From the NCBI RefSeq assembly GCF_017349075.1, contig NZ_JAFMOF010000008.1, forward strand, positions 37,139 through 101,138: a DNA stretch of 64,000 nt, in the 5' to 3' direction. Below are positions 1 to 7,479 of this stretch, piece after piece. A program made the translations under genes and the position numbers. The notes beneath the pieces were generated by a model, which was not told where the DNA came from, made no database searches, and saw only the letters and a list, made by a program, of their open reading frames with translations. This DNA is from Streptomyces triculaminicus (GTDB lineage: Bacteria; Actinomycetota; Actinomycetes; Streptomycetales; Streptomycetaceae). Each line of letters opens with the position of its first letter. Position 1 is the first letter of the stretch.

Positions 1-216
1 ACCATGCGGCAGCCCCAATGCGAGACACCCAGTATTCGCCGACTTTGCCGTCAGGCTTGCGATGGGCTGTGCCCCACGCCAAGGTCGTCCGGCGGATGGG
101 ACCGCCACTCCTTCCGCGCCAAGGGTTCTCGCCGCACGCCGGGCTGCCACTGAGTCCGGATGCTCTCGGGACGAACTCCCACCTGATCGTGTACAGGCGT
201 CTCCAGGGAGGCATCG
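1..216. other. Left edge, no confident gene
   Basis: I call no gene here. A minus-strand frame stays open to the left edge and gives protein-like residues ending ...GEYWVSRIGAAAW, so the edge may cut a minus-strand gene whose remainder lies outside the window. The 3' part of the stretch is the leader of the repeat protein that starts at 217, with a GGGAGG ribosome site just before the ATG. Confidence 0.3.
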
Positions 217-933
217 ATGCTCCACCTGCAACTGATACCCCGGTCGCCCACACGCGGAGGCACACGCTTCGCGCTGTGTGCCGTCGTCGCACTGCTCGCC
301 ACGCTGACAGCCCACCCTCAGACATCACACGCCACCGACAAGGCCGGTGCCAGGGCCACTCAGGCCGCCGACCTGCCCGTCATGGCATGGCGAGGCGCGG
401 GGGCGGACAACGTGGTCTGGTGGTCGCAGTTCGACGGCACCAACTGGTCCCCCCAGCAAACGCTGACGGACCACCGCACCGAGGCCGCGCCCGCCCTCAC
501 GCGCGGCAGCAACGGACGACTCCTCATGGCCTGGCGCGGCGCAGCCGACAACCACATCTGGTGGTCCCAGTACAACGGCTTCAGCTGGTCCGGGCAGCAA
601 GTGCTCAACGACCGCAGGACGGACGGCTCGCCGGCGCTGGGTACCGGAGCGGACGGCACGCCCGTGATGGCCTGGCGGGGCACGGGCCCTGACAACCTGA
701 TCTGGTGGTCGTACTTCGACGGCACCAACTGGTCCCCCCAGCAGGCATTGACGGACCGCCGCACCGAAGCCGCGCCCGCCTTGTCGCGCGGCGCCGACGG
801 TCAGCTCCTCATGGCCTGGCGCGGGGCGAGCGACAATCACATCCTGTGGTCCCGGTACAACGGCTACAACTGGTCCGCACCGCAAGAGCTCTACGACCGA
901 CGGACCGACGGCGCCCCCGCGCTGGGGTTCTGA
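217..933 (+). CDS. Secreted repeat protein with four AWRG repeats
   Basis: 238 residues. The N-terminus is a Sec-type signal (basic start, hydrophobic stretch about residues 19-30, Ala-rich cleavage region near 39). The mature part is four tandem repeats of 47-48 residues, each beginning MAWRG (residues 56, 104, 151, 199), followed by a DN(H)xxW(W)S(x)(F/Y)(D/N)G segment and a (D/N)xRT block. Repeats 1 and 3 are more alike than 1 and 2, so the unit was probably duplicated as a pair. Regular Trp-rich blades of this length suggest a beta-propeller or lectin-like sugar-binding fold, but I cannot name a family. GGGAGG precedes the ATG. It probably works outside the cell; no enzymatic motif is visible. 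Confidence 0.8.
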   Translation: MLHLQLIPRSPTRGGTRFALCAVVALLATLTAHPQTSHATDKAGARATQAADLPVMAWRGAGADNVVWWSQFDGTNWSPQQTLTDHRTEAAPALTRGSNGRLLMAWRGAADNHIWWSQYNGFSWSGQQVLNDRRTDGSPALGTGADGTPVMAWRGTGPDNLIWWSYFDGTNWSPQQALTDRRTEAAPALSRGADGQLLMAWRGASDNHILWSRYNGYNWSAPQELYDRRTDGAPALGF

Positions 934-1417
934 CGGCTCCGGCTCTGCGCGGCCGGTAGCCGTGGGCGGGACGTCACCGCACGGCCGTGTCGACGGCCGG
1001 GCGGACGATCCGCTTGTCCAGGGTGCTTCCGCGGCAGGATCATCACCGCATGTTCGAATTCCTGCCCGAGGTCGGCATCAGGCTGCCCGGCCGCGCGGGC
1101 ACGCTCCGGCTGGGAATGGACGAGCGTGCCGCGCAATGGGCCGTCGCCACGGTGGCGGACGTCCGTGAGGGGTGGGTCTGCGGCGCCGACTGGGCCTTCA
1201 CCGCGCAGTACGACGGCCTGACGCTGCACGCCCACGGCGACACCCGGAACCGCAACGGTGAGTACGAGGATGTTTCCGGACTGGCCTATATCACCCTGAC
1301 CCGCGCCCCGGACGCGCTCGCCGCCACGTCCGGCTGCCCCGTCGTCCTCCACGGCATCGATCTCTTCGGATATCCGGCCGCCGAGGTTCTCGACGCACTC
1401 GGCGGCGCGCTTCCCCC

Positions 1418-2877
1418 ATTACCTTCTTTGGTGGCCCCGCAATGGGGCGCCCGGCCTCCGGAGTTGGCATGACTTTCTCCCCCTGTCGAACGTATGGCCT
1501 GGGGGGTGGTGTCACCGGCTCCGGAGGCATCGACAGACCGCTGATTAGGGGCATGACCACCGGCTTCTCCGCAGGTCGGGAGGCTCTTCGTAATGTGGAT
1601 GTGGCGATCGGTGCCGTGGGACAGCCGGGCGAGGACGACCGAAGGACACACGTGATCGACGTCAGTGACATCGGTGCCTTCCTCGGCCTGGACGTCGGCA
1701 AGGGCGAACACCACGCCACCGCCGTCACCCCGGCCGGGAAGAAAGCCTTCGACAAGCGCCTGCCCAACAGCGAACCGAAGCTCCGCGAGGTCTTCGGCAA
1801 GCTCAAGACCAAGCACGGCACCGTGCTCGTGGTCGTCGATCAGCCCGCCTCGATCGGTGCTCTGCCGCTCGCGGTGGCCCGCGACATGGGCTGCGAAGTC
1901 GCCTATCTGCCGGGCCTGACGATGCGGCGAATCGCCGACCTCTATCCCGGAGAGGCCAAGACCGATGCCCGCGATGCGTTCGTCATCGCCGACGCTGCCC
2001 GCTCGATGCCGCACACCCTGCGGGAGATCGAACCAGCCGACGAAACGGTCGCCGAGCTGGAGATGATTGCCGGCTTCGACGACGACCTCGCCGGCGAAGC
2101 CACCCGCGTCTCCAACCGGCTGCGGGGACTGCTGACCCAGATCCACCCGCACCTGGAACGGGTCCTCGGCCCGCGCGTCCAGCACCCGGCGGTCCTGGCC
2201 CTGCTGGAACGCTTCGGGTCTCCGGCACAGATCCGCAAGGCCGGCCGTCGCCAGCTGGTGAACCTGCTCCGGCCGAAGGCACCCAGGATGGCCGAACGGC
2301 TGGTCGACGACATCTTCACCGCCCTGGACGAGCAGACCGTGGTCGTTCCCGGCACGGACGCGGCCGCGCTGATCGTCCCGAGCCTGGCCACTTCTCTGAC
2401 CGCCGTCCTTGACCAGCGGAAACTGCTGGCCGGACGGATCGAGGAACTGCTGGAGGCCCACCCTCTTTCCAAGGTCCTGACGTCCATGCCGGGGATCGGC
2501 GTCAGGACCGGAGCAAGGATCCTCATCGACGTCGGCGACGCCAGCAGCTTCCCCTCCGCCGCCCACCTCGCCGCCTACGCGGGCCTCGCCCCGGCAACCC
2601 GAAGTTCCGGGTCCTCGATCCGCGGCGAACAACCGTCGCGGAGAGGAAACAAGCAGCTCAAACGAGCTTTCTTCCTCTCCGCGTTCGCCGCTTTGGCCGA
2701 CCCCGTCTCCCGGGCCTACTACGACAAGAAGATCGCCCAGGGAAAACACCACACCCAAGCCCTCCTCTGCCTCGCCCGACGACGAGCCGACGTGCTCTTC
2801 GCCATGCTCCGCGACGGCACCTTCTACGACCCCAAGCCCGCCCCCACAGGTTGACGAAACCCATAGGGGCACCCCCC
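1418..2877 (+). mobile_element. IS110-family insertion sequence
   Basis: About 1.46 kb, delimited by the reading frame of the gene it interrupts. The exact ends are ambiguous by a few bases because both sides are C-runs. It carries one transposase gene (1652-2854), a long left non-coding arm (about 1418-1651) and a very short right arm. No terminal inverted repeats are obvious, as usual for IS110. The word TAGGGGCA occurs in the left arm (1546-1553) and at the right end (2864-2871). In IS110-group elements the left non-coding arm encodes the bridge RNA that pairs with target and donor, so 1418-1651 is the place to look for it. Confidence 0.85.
1652..2854 (+). CDS. IS110-family transposase (recombinase)
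   Basis: 400 residues from GTG 1652, preceded by GAAGGAC; an upstream in-frame start at 1442 would add residues that do not look like protein. The N-terminal RuvC-like DEDD nuclease domain shows LDVGK (D14), VVVDQPASIG (D63) and KTDARDAF (D105, D108). A central helical linker follows. The C-terminal transposase_20 domain has SMPGIGVRTGARIL and the APATRSSGSS loop with the candidate nucleophilic serine. Length and both domains are complete, so the enzyme could be active. It inserted into a small hypothetical gene. Confidence 0.92.
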   Translation: MIDVSDIGAFLGLDVGKGEHHATAVTPAGKKAFDKRLPNSEPKLREVFGKLKTKHGTVLVVVDQPASIGALPLAVARDMGCEVAYLPGLTMRRIADLYPGEAKTDARDAFVIADAARSMPHTLREIEPADETVAELEMIAGFDDDLAGEATRVSNRLRGLLTQIHPHLERVLGPRVQHPAVLALLERFGSPAQIRKAGRRQLVNLLRPKAPRMAERLVDDIFTALDEQTVVVPGTDAAALIVPSLATSLTAVLDQRKLLAGRIEELLEAHPLSKVLTSMPGIGVRTGARILIDVGDASSFPSAAHLAAYAGLAPATRSSGSSIRGEQPSRRGNKQLKRAFFLSAFAALADPVSRAYYDKKIAQGKHHTQALLCLARRRADVLFAMLRDGTFYDPKPAPTG

Positions 2878-3143
2878 CACGTTTCGGCTCGGAGCGGAGG
2901 GCGGCGGCCTCTACCTGACCACCGCGTCGCTTCGTGCGGAAGCGCTCCGGAGTGCGGTCCCAGCAGATCCGGCCGCGCCCTTCGACGACTCCGCCAACCG
3001 GTCTGCACACGGCCGCCTCGGCGCCGTCTGAATGGGGACATGGTTACCCGCCGTCTGCACCTCCTGTGCTCCCGGGCCAGTCCGGCCGGGAGCACAGGCC
3101 CAGGCGCGAGCGCGGTACTGCCGTCGGCGGCACCTTCCCGTAC

Positions 3144-4724
3144 TCAGTCCTCCCACGGCCAGCGGGCGTTCCGGCCGGCCTCCAGCAGCGGCACCATGCG
3201 GAACGCCGCGTCCGTCAGGCCGCCGAAGGTGTGCCGGTTGGCGGAACCCGACGGCCCGTGGGCGGGCCGGTAGCCGGCGAGGTTCCAGGTGTAGACCGGG
3301 ACATTCGCCGGGATCTGCTCGGTCGGACCGCCGGCACGGTGGTAGGAGGCCTGCTCGTCGGTGACGATGAGCACCCGGTCGTGGCCGCGGTAGTGCCGCC
3401 GCACCGCCTCCGTGGTGTCGGTGCCACCCAGGTCCCCGAAACGCTCGAGCACCTTCAGGACCGACTCGCCGCGGCGGAAGGCCACGGGGGCGCTGCTGGT
3501 GCCGAACTCGACGAGGTCGGCGTCGGCAGCGCGCATCGCGACGGCCGTGCCGAAGATCGCTGCCGCGTCCGCGCGGTTGAGCTGGGAACGGTCGGACAGC
3601 GGCGCCCACATGGAGCCGGAGCGGTCGACCAGGATCAGGGTCCGGCCGGGGAGCGCGGGGACGTTCGTCAGCGAGTGGCCGAGGGCCTGCTCCAGCGGGT
3701 AGGCCCAGCGCAGCGAGGGGGCGTGCTGGTATGCGGCCAGGTAGCGGAAGGGGAACTGGCGGGAGCGGGCGACTTCTGCCGGGTCGGCTATTCGCGCCGC
3801 CACGTGCTGGGCGACCTCGTCGCTGACACCGGCCTCGTCGAAGTTCCGCAGATTGCGGACCAGGGCCATGGTGCCCATGGAGGGGATGACGGCCTCCCAG
3901 GCCGCCGCGTCCATCGGGCCCTGCAGCCACCCCGCCAGCGCCTCCCATGTCATGCCGGCCTCGGCGAGCCGCTCGGCGCCGCCGGGACCGGTGACCAGGG
4001 CGCGGCGTTCCTCGACGGGTACGGCCATCAGCGCGCGGTGCGCAGTCAGGGTGCGGTCCGAGGCGGGCGGCTCGGCGGTGTCGGGGTTGTGGCGGCGGTC
4101 GAGGGCGTACTGGAAGAGGTCACCCTGCCACGCCTTCTCGGGGTCGGGCGTGGGGTGGACGAGGTTGAGGACGTCGCCGAAGCGGTAGCCCTTGGAGGCG
4201 GTGTCGTACTTCAGGAGGCTGCGGCCGGTGTAGAGACGCCGCACGGCATCGGCGATGCCCCGCTTGACCGGCTTGGGCACATTCCGGCCGTACGTGGAGG
4301 CCCAGTACGCCAGCATCTCGCCGGGCTCGTCCGCGCGATGGAGCACCGATGCGACGACCTCGCGGTTCGTGGGGCCGTCCGTGGCGCCGGCCTCGAGCCG
4401 GGCCTTGACGTACTCGGCCGCGCCGACCAGGGAGGCGGTGCGCATCTGGCCGTCGCCGCGCAGCCACTTGAGGAGGCCTGCGGTCCAGGCCGGGTCCTCG
4501 ACGGCGAGCTTGCGCACGAGCGCGGCGAACCGCTCGTCACGGCCGGTGCCGCTCTCGTGGTAGGTCTGCTGGGAGACGAAGTTGGCGATGGCGAGCAGGA
4601 ACAGCTCGGAGCGGTCGTCCCGCAGGTGCCCCTTGCCACCGAGGTGGGTGCGGGTGCTTACGGTCGTGGTCACGGGCGAGGCAGCGCCGGCCGTCTTGGA
4701 CGCGCGGGTGTTGAAGCGTGCCAT
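3144..4724 (-). CDS. rsr: Ro60-type TROVE RNA-binding protein (Rsr)
   Basis: 526 residues. The TROVE module (HEAT-like ring, about residues 25-350) includes the typical stretch LRDDRSELFLLAIANFVSQQ and repeated helical pairs. A C-terminal von Willebrand A domain (about 360-525) has an intact MIDAS motif, D367-R-S-G-S-M. This is the bacterial orthologue of Ro60, a ring protein that holds misfolded or fragmented RNA and, with a Y RNA, can tether it to exoribonucleases. GAGG lies a short distance before the ATG. Immediately upstream on the same strand are three structured RNAs (4763-5134) with the properties of its Y RNA partners, so RNAs and protein may share one transcript. No rtcB or nuclease gene is adjacent. 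Confidence 0.93.
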   Translation of the reverse strand: MARFNTRASKTAGAASPVTTTVSTRTHLGGKGHLRDDRSELFLLAIANFVSQQTYHESGTGRDERFAALVRKLAVEDPAWTAGLLKWLRGDGQMRTASLVGAAEYVKARLEAGATDGPTNREVVASVLHRADEPGEMLAYWASTYGRNVPKPVKRGIADAVRRLYTGRSLLKYDTASKGYRFGDVLNLVHPTPDPEKAWQGDLFQYALDRRHNPDTAEPPASDRTLTAHRALMAVPVEERRALVTGPGGAERLAEAGMTWEALAGWLQGPMDAAAWEAVIPSMGTMALVRNLRNFDEAGVSDEVAQHVAARIADPAEVARSRQFPFRYLAAYQHAPSLRWAYPLEQALGHSLTNVPALPGRTLILVDRSGSMWAPLSDRSQLNRADAAAIFGTAVAMRAADADLVEFGTSSAPVAFRRGESVLKVLERFGDLGGTDTTEAVRRHYRGHDRVLIVTDEQASYHRAGGPTEQIPANVPVYTWNLAGYRPAHGPSGSANRHTFGGLTDAAFRMVPLLEAGRNARWPWED

Positions 4725-4762
4725 GTGAATTCCCCCGAATTCCTCCGGGGAAGCACGACACA

Positions 4763-4906
4763 GGGGCGTCCGAGATCGGGATCGGCCGACGGTACGTAGA
4801 CAGCTGCTCCTCCTGACTGAGCTGCACCAGCCCTTGGCTGGGACGGGATTCGAACCCGCGACCCGCTGTTCCGGGAAGTAACCGTCACCTGCGCACCGGA
4901 CGCCCC
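4763..4906 (-). ncRNA. yrlA: Y RNA (YrlA-type) with permuted tRNA-like module, copy nearest rsr
   Basis: About 144 nt on the minus strand. A perfect 10-bp outer stem joins 4897-4906 to 4763-4772. Inside, in 5' to 3' order: a T-arm of 5 bp with loop TTCGAAT (4843-4859), an acceptor 3' strand (4836-4842), a tiny AAG loop, the acceptor 5' strand (4826-4832, six pairs), then a D-arm with GCTC/GAGC stem (4819-4822, 4806-4809). The 3' half of a tRNA thus precedes the 5' half and the acceptor is closed, as in bacterial YrlA RNAs. The 5' region carries the element shared by all three RNAs (4875-4897). There is no anticodon arm, so this is not a tRNA gene. Confidence 0.8.
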
Positions 4907-4984
4907 GGTGCCGCGCCTCCCGAGTTCAAAGTGGCCGCGGCATGGAATTCGATCACAACGAAGTAGCCGTGGCCCGCGCACCGG
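4905..4984 (-). ncRNA. Compact third Y-like RNA without tRNA module
   Basis: About 80 nt between the two tRNA-like RNAs. Its ends pair perfectly for 7 bp (CCGGTGC, 4978-4984, with GCACCGG, 4905-4911). An inner helix GGCCaCGGC/GCCGcGGCC encloses a loop containing the TACTTC end of the shared element. The 5' element (4960-4982) aligns without gaps with the other two RNAs: GGTGCG, one variable base, RGG, six variable bases, YTACTTC. It has no T-arm, D-arm or acceptor-like helix. It could be a Y RNA reduced to its Ro60-binding part or the remnant of a third full-length copy. Confidence 0.6.
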
Positions 4985-4985
4985 G

Positions 4986-5134
4986 AGGTGCGTGAAGTCT
5001 TGCGTCCAGAGATCGAGGCGGCGGAACCGACAAGGCGCTCTGTCCCCTGAGCTACGCCGGCCTGAGTACCGGCGGCGGGATTCGAACCCGCGACCTCCCG
5101 ATGTGGAGTCGAAGTAGGTCCTGCCTTCGCACCT
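4986..5134 (-). ncRNA. yrlA: Y RNA (YrlA-type) with permuted tRNA-like module, promoter-proximal copy
   Basis: About 149 nt. The outer stem is AGGTGCG (5128-5134) with CGCACCT (4986-4992), continued by AAG/CTT across a small bulge, as in Ro60-binding stems. The internal tRNA mimic is nearly perfect: T-arm 5 bp with loop TTCGAAT (5075-5091); acceptor 3' strand 5068-5074; six-base loop 5062-5067; acceptor 5' strand 5055-5061 (seven pairs, one G.U); the two-base TA linker; and a D-arm GCTC-AGGGGACA-GAGC (5037-5052). The order is circularly permuted relative to a tRNA. A weak promoter (TTGGCA 5171-5176, TAAGCT 5146-5151, 19-bp spacer) would start transcription close to the 5' end. Confidence 0.82.
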
Positions 5135-5145
5135 GGACGTAGATC

Positions 5146-5176
5146 AGCTTAGGGGTGCCGGGGTTCCGGGTGCCAA
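5146..5176 (-). promoter_or_regulatory. Possible promoter for the Y RNA/rsr transcript
   Basis: On the minus strand TTGGCA (5171-5176) and TAAGCT (5146-5151) are 19 bp apart and would place the start about 5138, at the first base of the outer stem of the first Y RNA. The spacing is long and the match is only moderate. Confidence 0.35.
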
Positions 5177-5290
5177 TGGTTTTTCGCGCGACCGCGGGAT
5201 GCCTTCCCCCCTGGCGTTCAAGTGCCAGGCGCCCTCGTGGAGCCCACCTGAGGCGCAGCGCCTCGGCGACATCCGTGACGGCCCCGTGAC

Positions 5291-5944
5291 ATGCTGGCCC
5301 GCATGGGCGATCACACGCATCATGACTCGGTGCGCCGCAGCTACGACGCCGTGGCCGAGGAGTACGCGGCCCGGCTGCACGACGAACTTGCCGGGAAGCC
5401 GATGGACCGGGCACTCCTCACGTGCCTCCTGGAACAGACGGAACCCGGAACCGCGATCGCCGATCTCGGCTGTGGCCCCGGGCACGTGGCGGCCTGGCTG
5501 GCAGATAAAGGCGCGCGCACCGTGGGGATCGACCTGTCCGTGGGCATGATCGAGGCCGGTCGGCGTCGGTTCTCACAGGTGGAGTTCCGAGAAGGCGATC
5601 TGCTGAAACTGCCTGCCGAGGACGGCGAGTTCGGCTCCGCCGTCGCCTTCTACACGATCATCCACCTCGATCCCGGCGACCTGCGCCGAGCCTTCGAGGA
5701 GGCAGGACGGGTGCTGCGCCCTTCCGGGCTTCTCCTCCTCTCCTTCCACATCAGTCACGAGATCCGGCACCTGGACGAGTGGTGGGGGCATGACGTGGAC
5801 GTCGACTTCCGCTTTCTCGACCCTGCGCACATCGGTGGGCTGCTCGAAGCAGCCGGGTTCACCGTGGAGATGCGCATGGAACGCGCCCACTACGCCCACG
5901 AGGTCGAGACCCACCGGGCCTACTTCCTGGCCCGCCGCGCCTGA
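5291..5944 (+). CDS. Class I SAM-dependent methyltransferase
   Basis: 217 residues (213 if the second ATG at 5303 is used; neither has a convincing ribosome site). Motif I reads IADLGCGPGHVAAWLADKG (about residues 57-75), followed by the acidic strand-2 end GIDLS, the EGDLLKLP motif II region, and a conserved helix with RVLRPSGLLLLSFH. This is a small-molecule (Methyltransf_11 type) enzyme with no added substrate domain, so the substrate cannot be inferred. It is divergent from the rsr/Y RNA unit and ends at a bidirectional hairpin (6053-6077). Confidence 0.85.
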   Translation: MLARMGDHTHHDSVRRSYDAVAEEYAARLHDELAGKPMDRALLTCLLEQTEPGTAIADLGCGPGHVAAWLADKGARTVGIDLSVGMIEAGRRRFSQVEFREGDLLKLPAEDGEFGSAVAFYTIIHLDPGDLRRAFEEAGRVLRPSGLLLLSFHISHEIRHLDEWWGHDVDVDFRFLDPAHIGGLLEAAGFTVEMRMERAHYAHEVETHRAYFLARRA

Positions 5945-6052
5945 CGCTGCCACCGCAACGCGCCGCGACTTTGCTGTCATGCGGTCAGCCGGCGCTCCCG
6001 GGAAGGTTGCCGACCGCGCCCAGCCGACCGGCGGCATCGTGGACGGGCCCGC

Positions 6053-6077
6053 ACCGCCCTCGGGCCCGGAGGGCGGT
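6053..6077. terminator. Bidirectional hairpin terminator
   Basis: ACCGCCCTC, 7-nt loop, GAGGGCGGT: a perfect 9-bp stem between the convergent methyltransferase (end 5944) and TetR remnant (end 6088). Confidence 0.65.
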
Positions 6078-6087
6078 TCGCGACTGA

Positions 6088-6675
6088 TCACCGCCCGTCC
6101 GTCGGCCGATTCGGCCGGCCCTGGAGGACGGAGTCGGTGAGGCGGTCGGCTGTTTCGGGGTCGAGGGGGGCGTGGCCCAGGAGGAAGCGGTACCCCCAGA
6201 ACAGGCCGTAGATCTGGTCGGTGATCAGGTCGAGGTCGGCGTGGTCGGGGAGTTCGCCGCGCTGCCGGCCTCGGGCGAGGATCTCGCGCAGGGCGGTGCG
6301 GCGGGCGGCGGTGAACGCGCGCATCAGGTCGGCGAGATGGGAGTCGCGGGCGGCTTCGCGTACCAAGGCCTGCAGCGCGGGAGTCGTGGGCGTGCTCTGC
6401 GCAGCGGCGAAGGTGGCGGCGACCAGGCTACGCACGTCCTCGCGCAGCGAGCCGGTGTCCGGGTCGGGCACGTCCTGTCCGGCGCGGTCGGTGAGAGCGT
6501 CCAGCAGAACGGCGCCCTTGGAGGGCCACCATCGGTAGACGGTCTGCTTGCCGACGCCTGCCGCTCGGGCGATGGCGTCGACGGTGACGGGCGCGCCCTC
6601 GCTGTCGGCCGGCAGCCGCAGAGCGGCATCCAGGATGGCGCGGTGGGCGGCCTCGTTGCGGCGGCGCCGAGGTCC
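6088..6675 (-). pseudogene. TetR-family regulator lacking its start
   Basis: The frame reads RRRRNEAAHRAILDAALRLPAD...VTVDAIARAAGVGKQTVYRWWPSKGAVLLDAL, a standard TetR helix-turn-helix, then a helical ligand domain to the stop at 6088. An in-frame TGA at 6676-6678 lies directly upstream and there is no ATG, GTG or TTG before the recognition helix. The usual first 8-10 residues (...RGRPR before NEAAHR) are gone. The break coincides with the truncated start of the divergent SDR gene, so one deletion probably removed both starts and the shared promoter. The next in-frame GTG (6471) would give a protein without a DNA-binding domain. Confidence 0.75.
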
Positions 6676-7307
6676 TCATCACCGGTCGCAGCCAGGACCG
6701 GCTGGACGCGGCCCTCGCCCGGATCGGCGGCAGGACCGTCGACCACCGGATGGATGTCGCCGACTGGTCCGCCATCGAAGCCTTCTTCGCCCGGTCGGGC
6801 ACGATCGACCACCTGGTGATCGCTGCCAGTGGCGGTGCGGGCAGCGGCCCGTTCGCTCAACTCGACCTGGATCAGCTGGCGGCCGGGTTCGACGGCAAGT
6901 TCTGGCCACACATACGCATCCTCCAAGCTGCCCTGCCGCACCTGTGCAAGGACGGCTCGATCACCCTGATCACCTCCGCCTCCGGCCACGCCGCCCTCCC
7001 CGGCACTGCCGGACTGGCCGCCGTCAACGGCGCGCTGGCGGCGATGGTTCCTCCGCTGGCCGTGGAGCTGGCACCGCTGCGCATCAACGCCGTCTCGCCC
7101 GGCGTCATCGACACGCCCTGGTGGGACCAGGTCCCGGCCGAGCAGCGCGAGGCGCTGTTCCACGGGCTCGCCGCCACCACACCTGCGGGCCGCGTCGGCC
7201 GCCCCGAGGATGTGGCCCAGGCCATTCACATGCTCGCCGCCAACACCTTCGTCACCGACATAGTGCTCGACTGCACCGGCGGCGCCAACCTTCCCACCGG
7301 CCGCTGA
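6663..7307 (+). pseudogene. Short-chain dehydrogenase lacking its N-terminus
   Basis: The readable protein begins GAEVLITGRSQDRLDAAL, which corresponds to the second beta strand of an SDR. The first strand and the Gly-rich NAD(P) loop (about 35 residues) are missing and no start codon precedes it in frame. The rest is intact: DHLVIAASGG, SGHAALPGTAGLAAVNGAL (active-site region, here without the usual Tyr-x-x-x-Lys) and the end VTDIVLDCTGGANLPTGR. Without the dinucleotide loop it should not be functional. An internal ATG at 6750 exists but lacks a cofactor site. It was probably once divergent from, and controlled by, the neighbouring TetR. Confidence 0.75.
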
Positions 7308-7479
7308 CGGGCATTCCTTCCGGCGAATCCTCATCGGGCGGCCTTGAGACGTAAGGGCTAGCGTGGAAATGACGAACGTCAGCACGTCCTGAAATTTCTC
7401 TGCCTGCGGCAACTGTTGATCCGTGCAACGGGTAGGTGCCGCCGTGGCGCGCCGGCACAACAACGAGGAGATGGTGGCG

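Larger units (their letters stand above)
1050..3031 (+). pseudogene. Small hypothetical gene split by the IS110-family element
   Basis: The 5' part runs from ATG 1050 (MFEFLPEVGIRLPG...) to about 1417, ending ...EVLDALGGALP. The 3' part resumes near 2878 and ends at TGA 3031 (TFRLGAEGGGLYLTTASL...HGRLGAV). Joining 1417 to 2878 across a run of C residues restores one continuous frame, giving a protein of about 173 residues. The insertion therefore lies in the C-run. Family unknown; the intact protein looks soluble and cytosolic. Without the insertion-site reading the 5' part would look like a normal 141-residue gene ending at 1472, but its last 18 residues come from the element. Confidence 0.75.

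Noticed and set aside
1286..3010. A 574-residue minus-strand frame opposite the transposase
   Set aside because: Antisense of the IS110-family gene with composition of repeated Gly/Arg/Glu. No motif.
4840..5095. Two tRNA-like T-loops suggesting ordinary tRNA genes
   Set aside because: The T-arm comes before the acceptor 5' strand and the D-arm, the acceptor is closed by a loop, and there is no anticodon arm. The order fits tRNA-like Y RNAs, not tRNAs or a phage attachment site.
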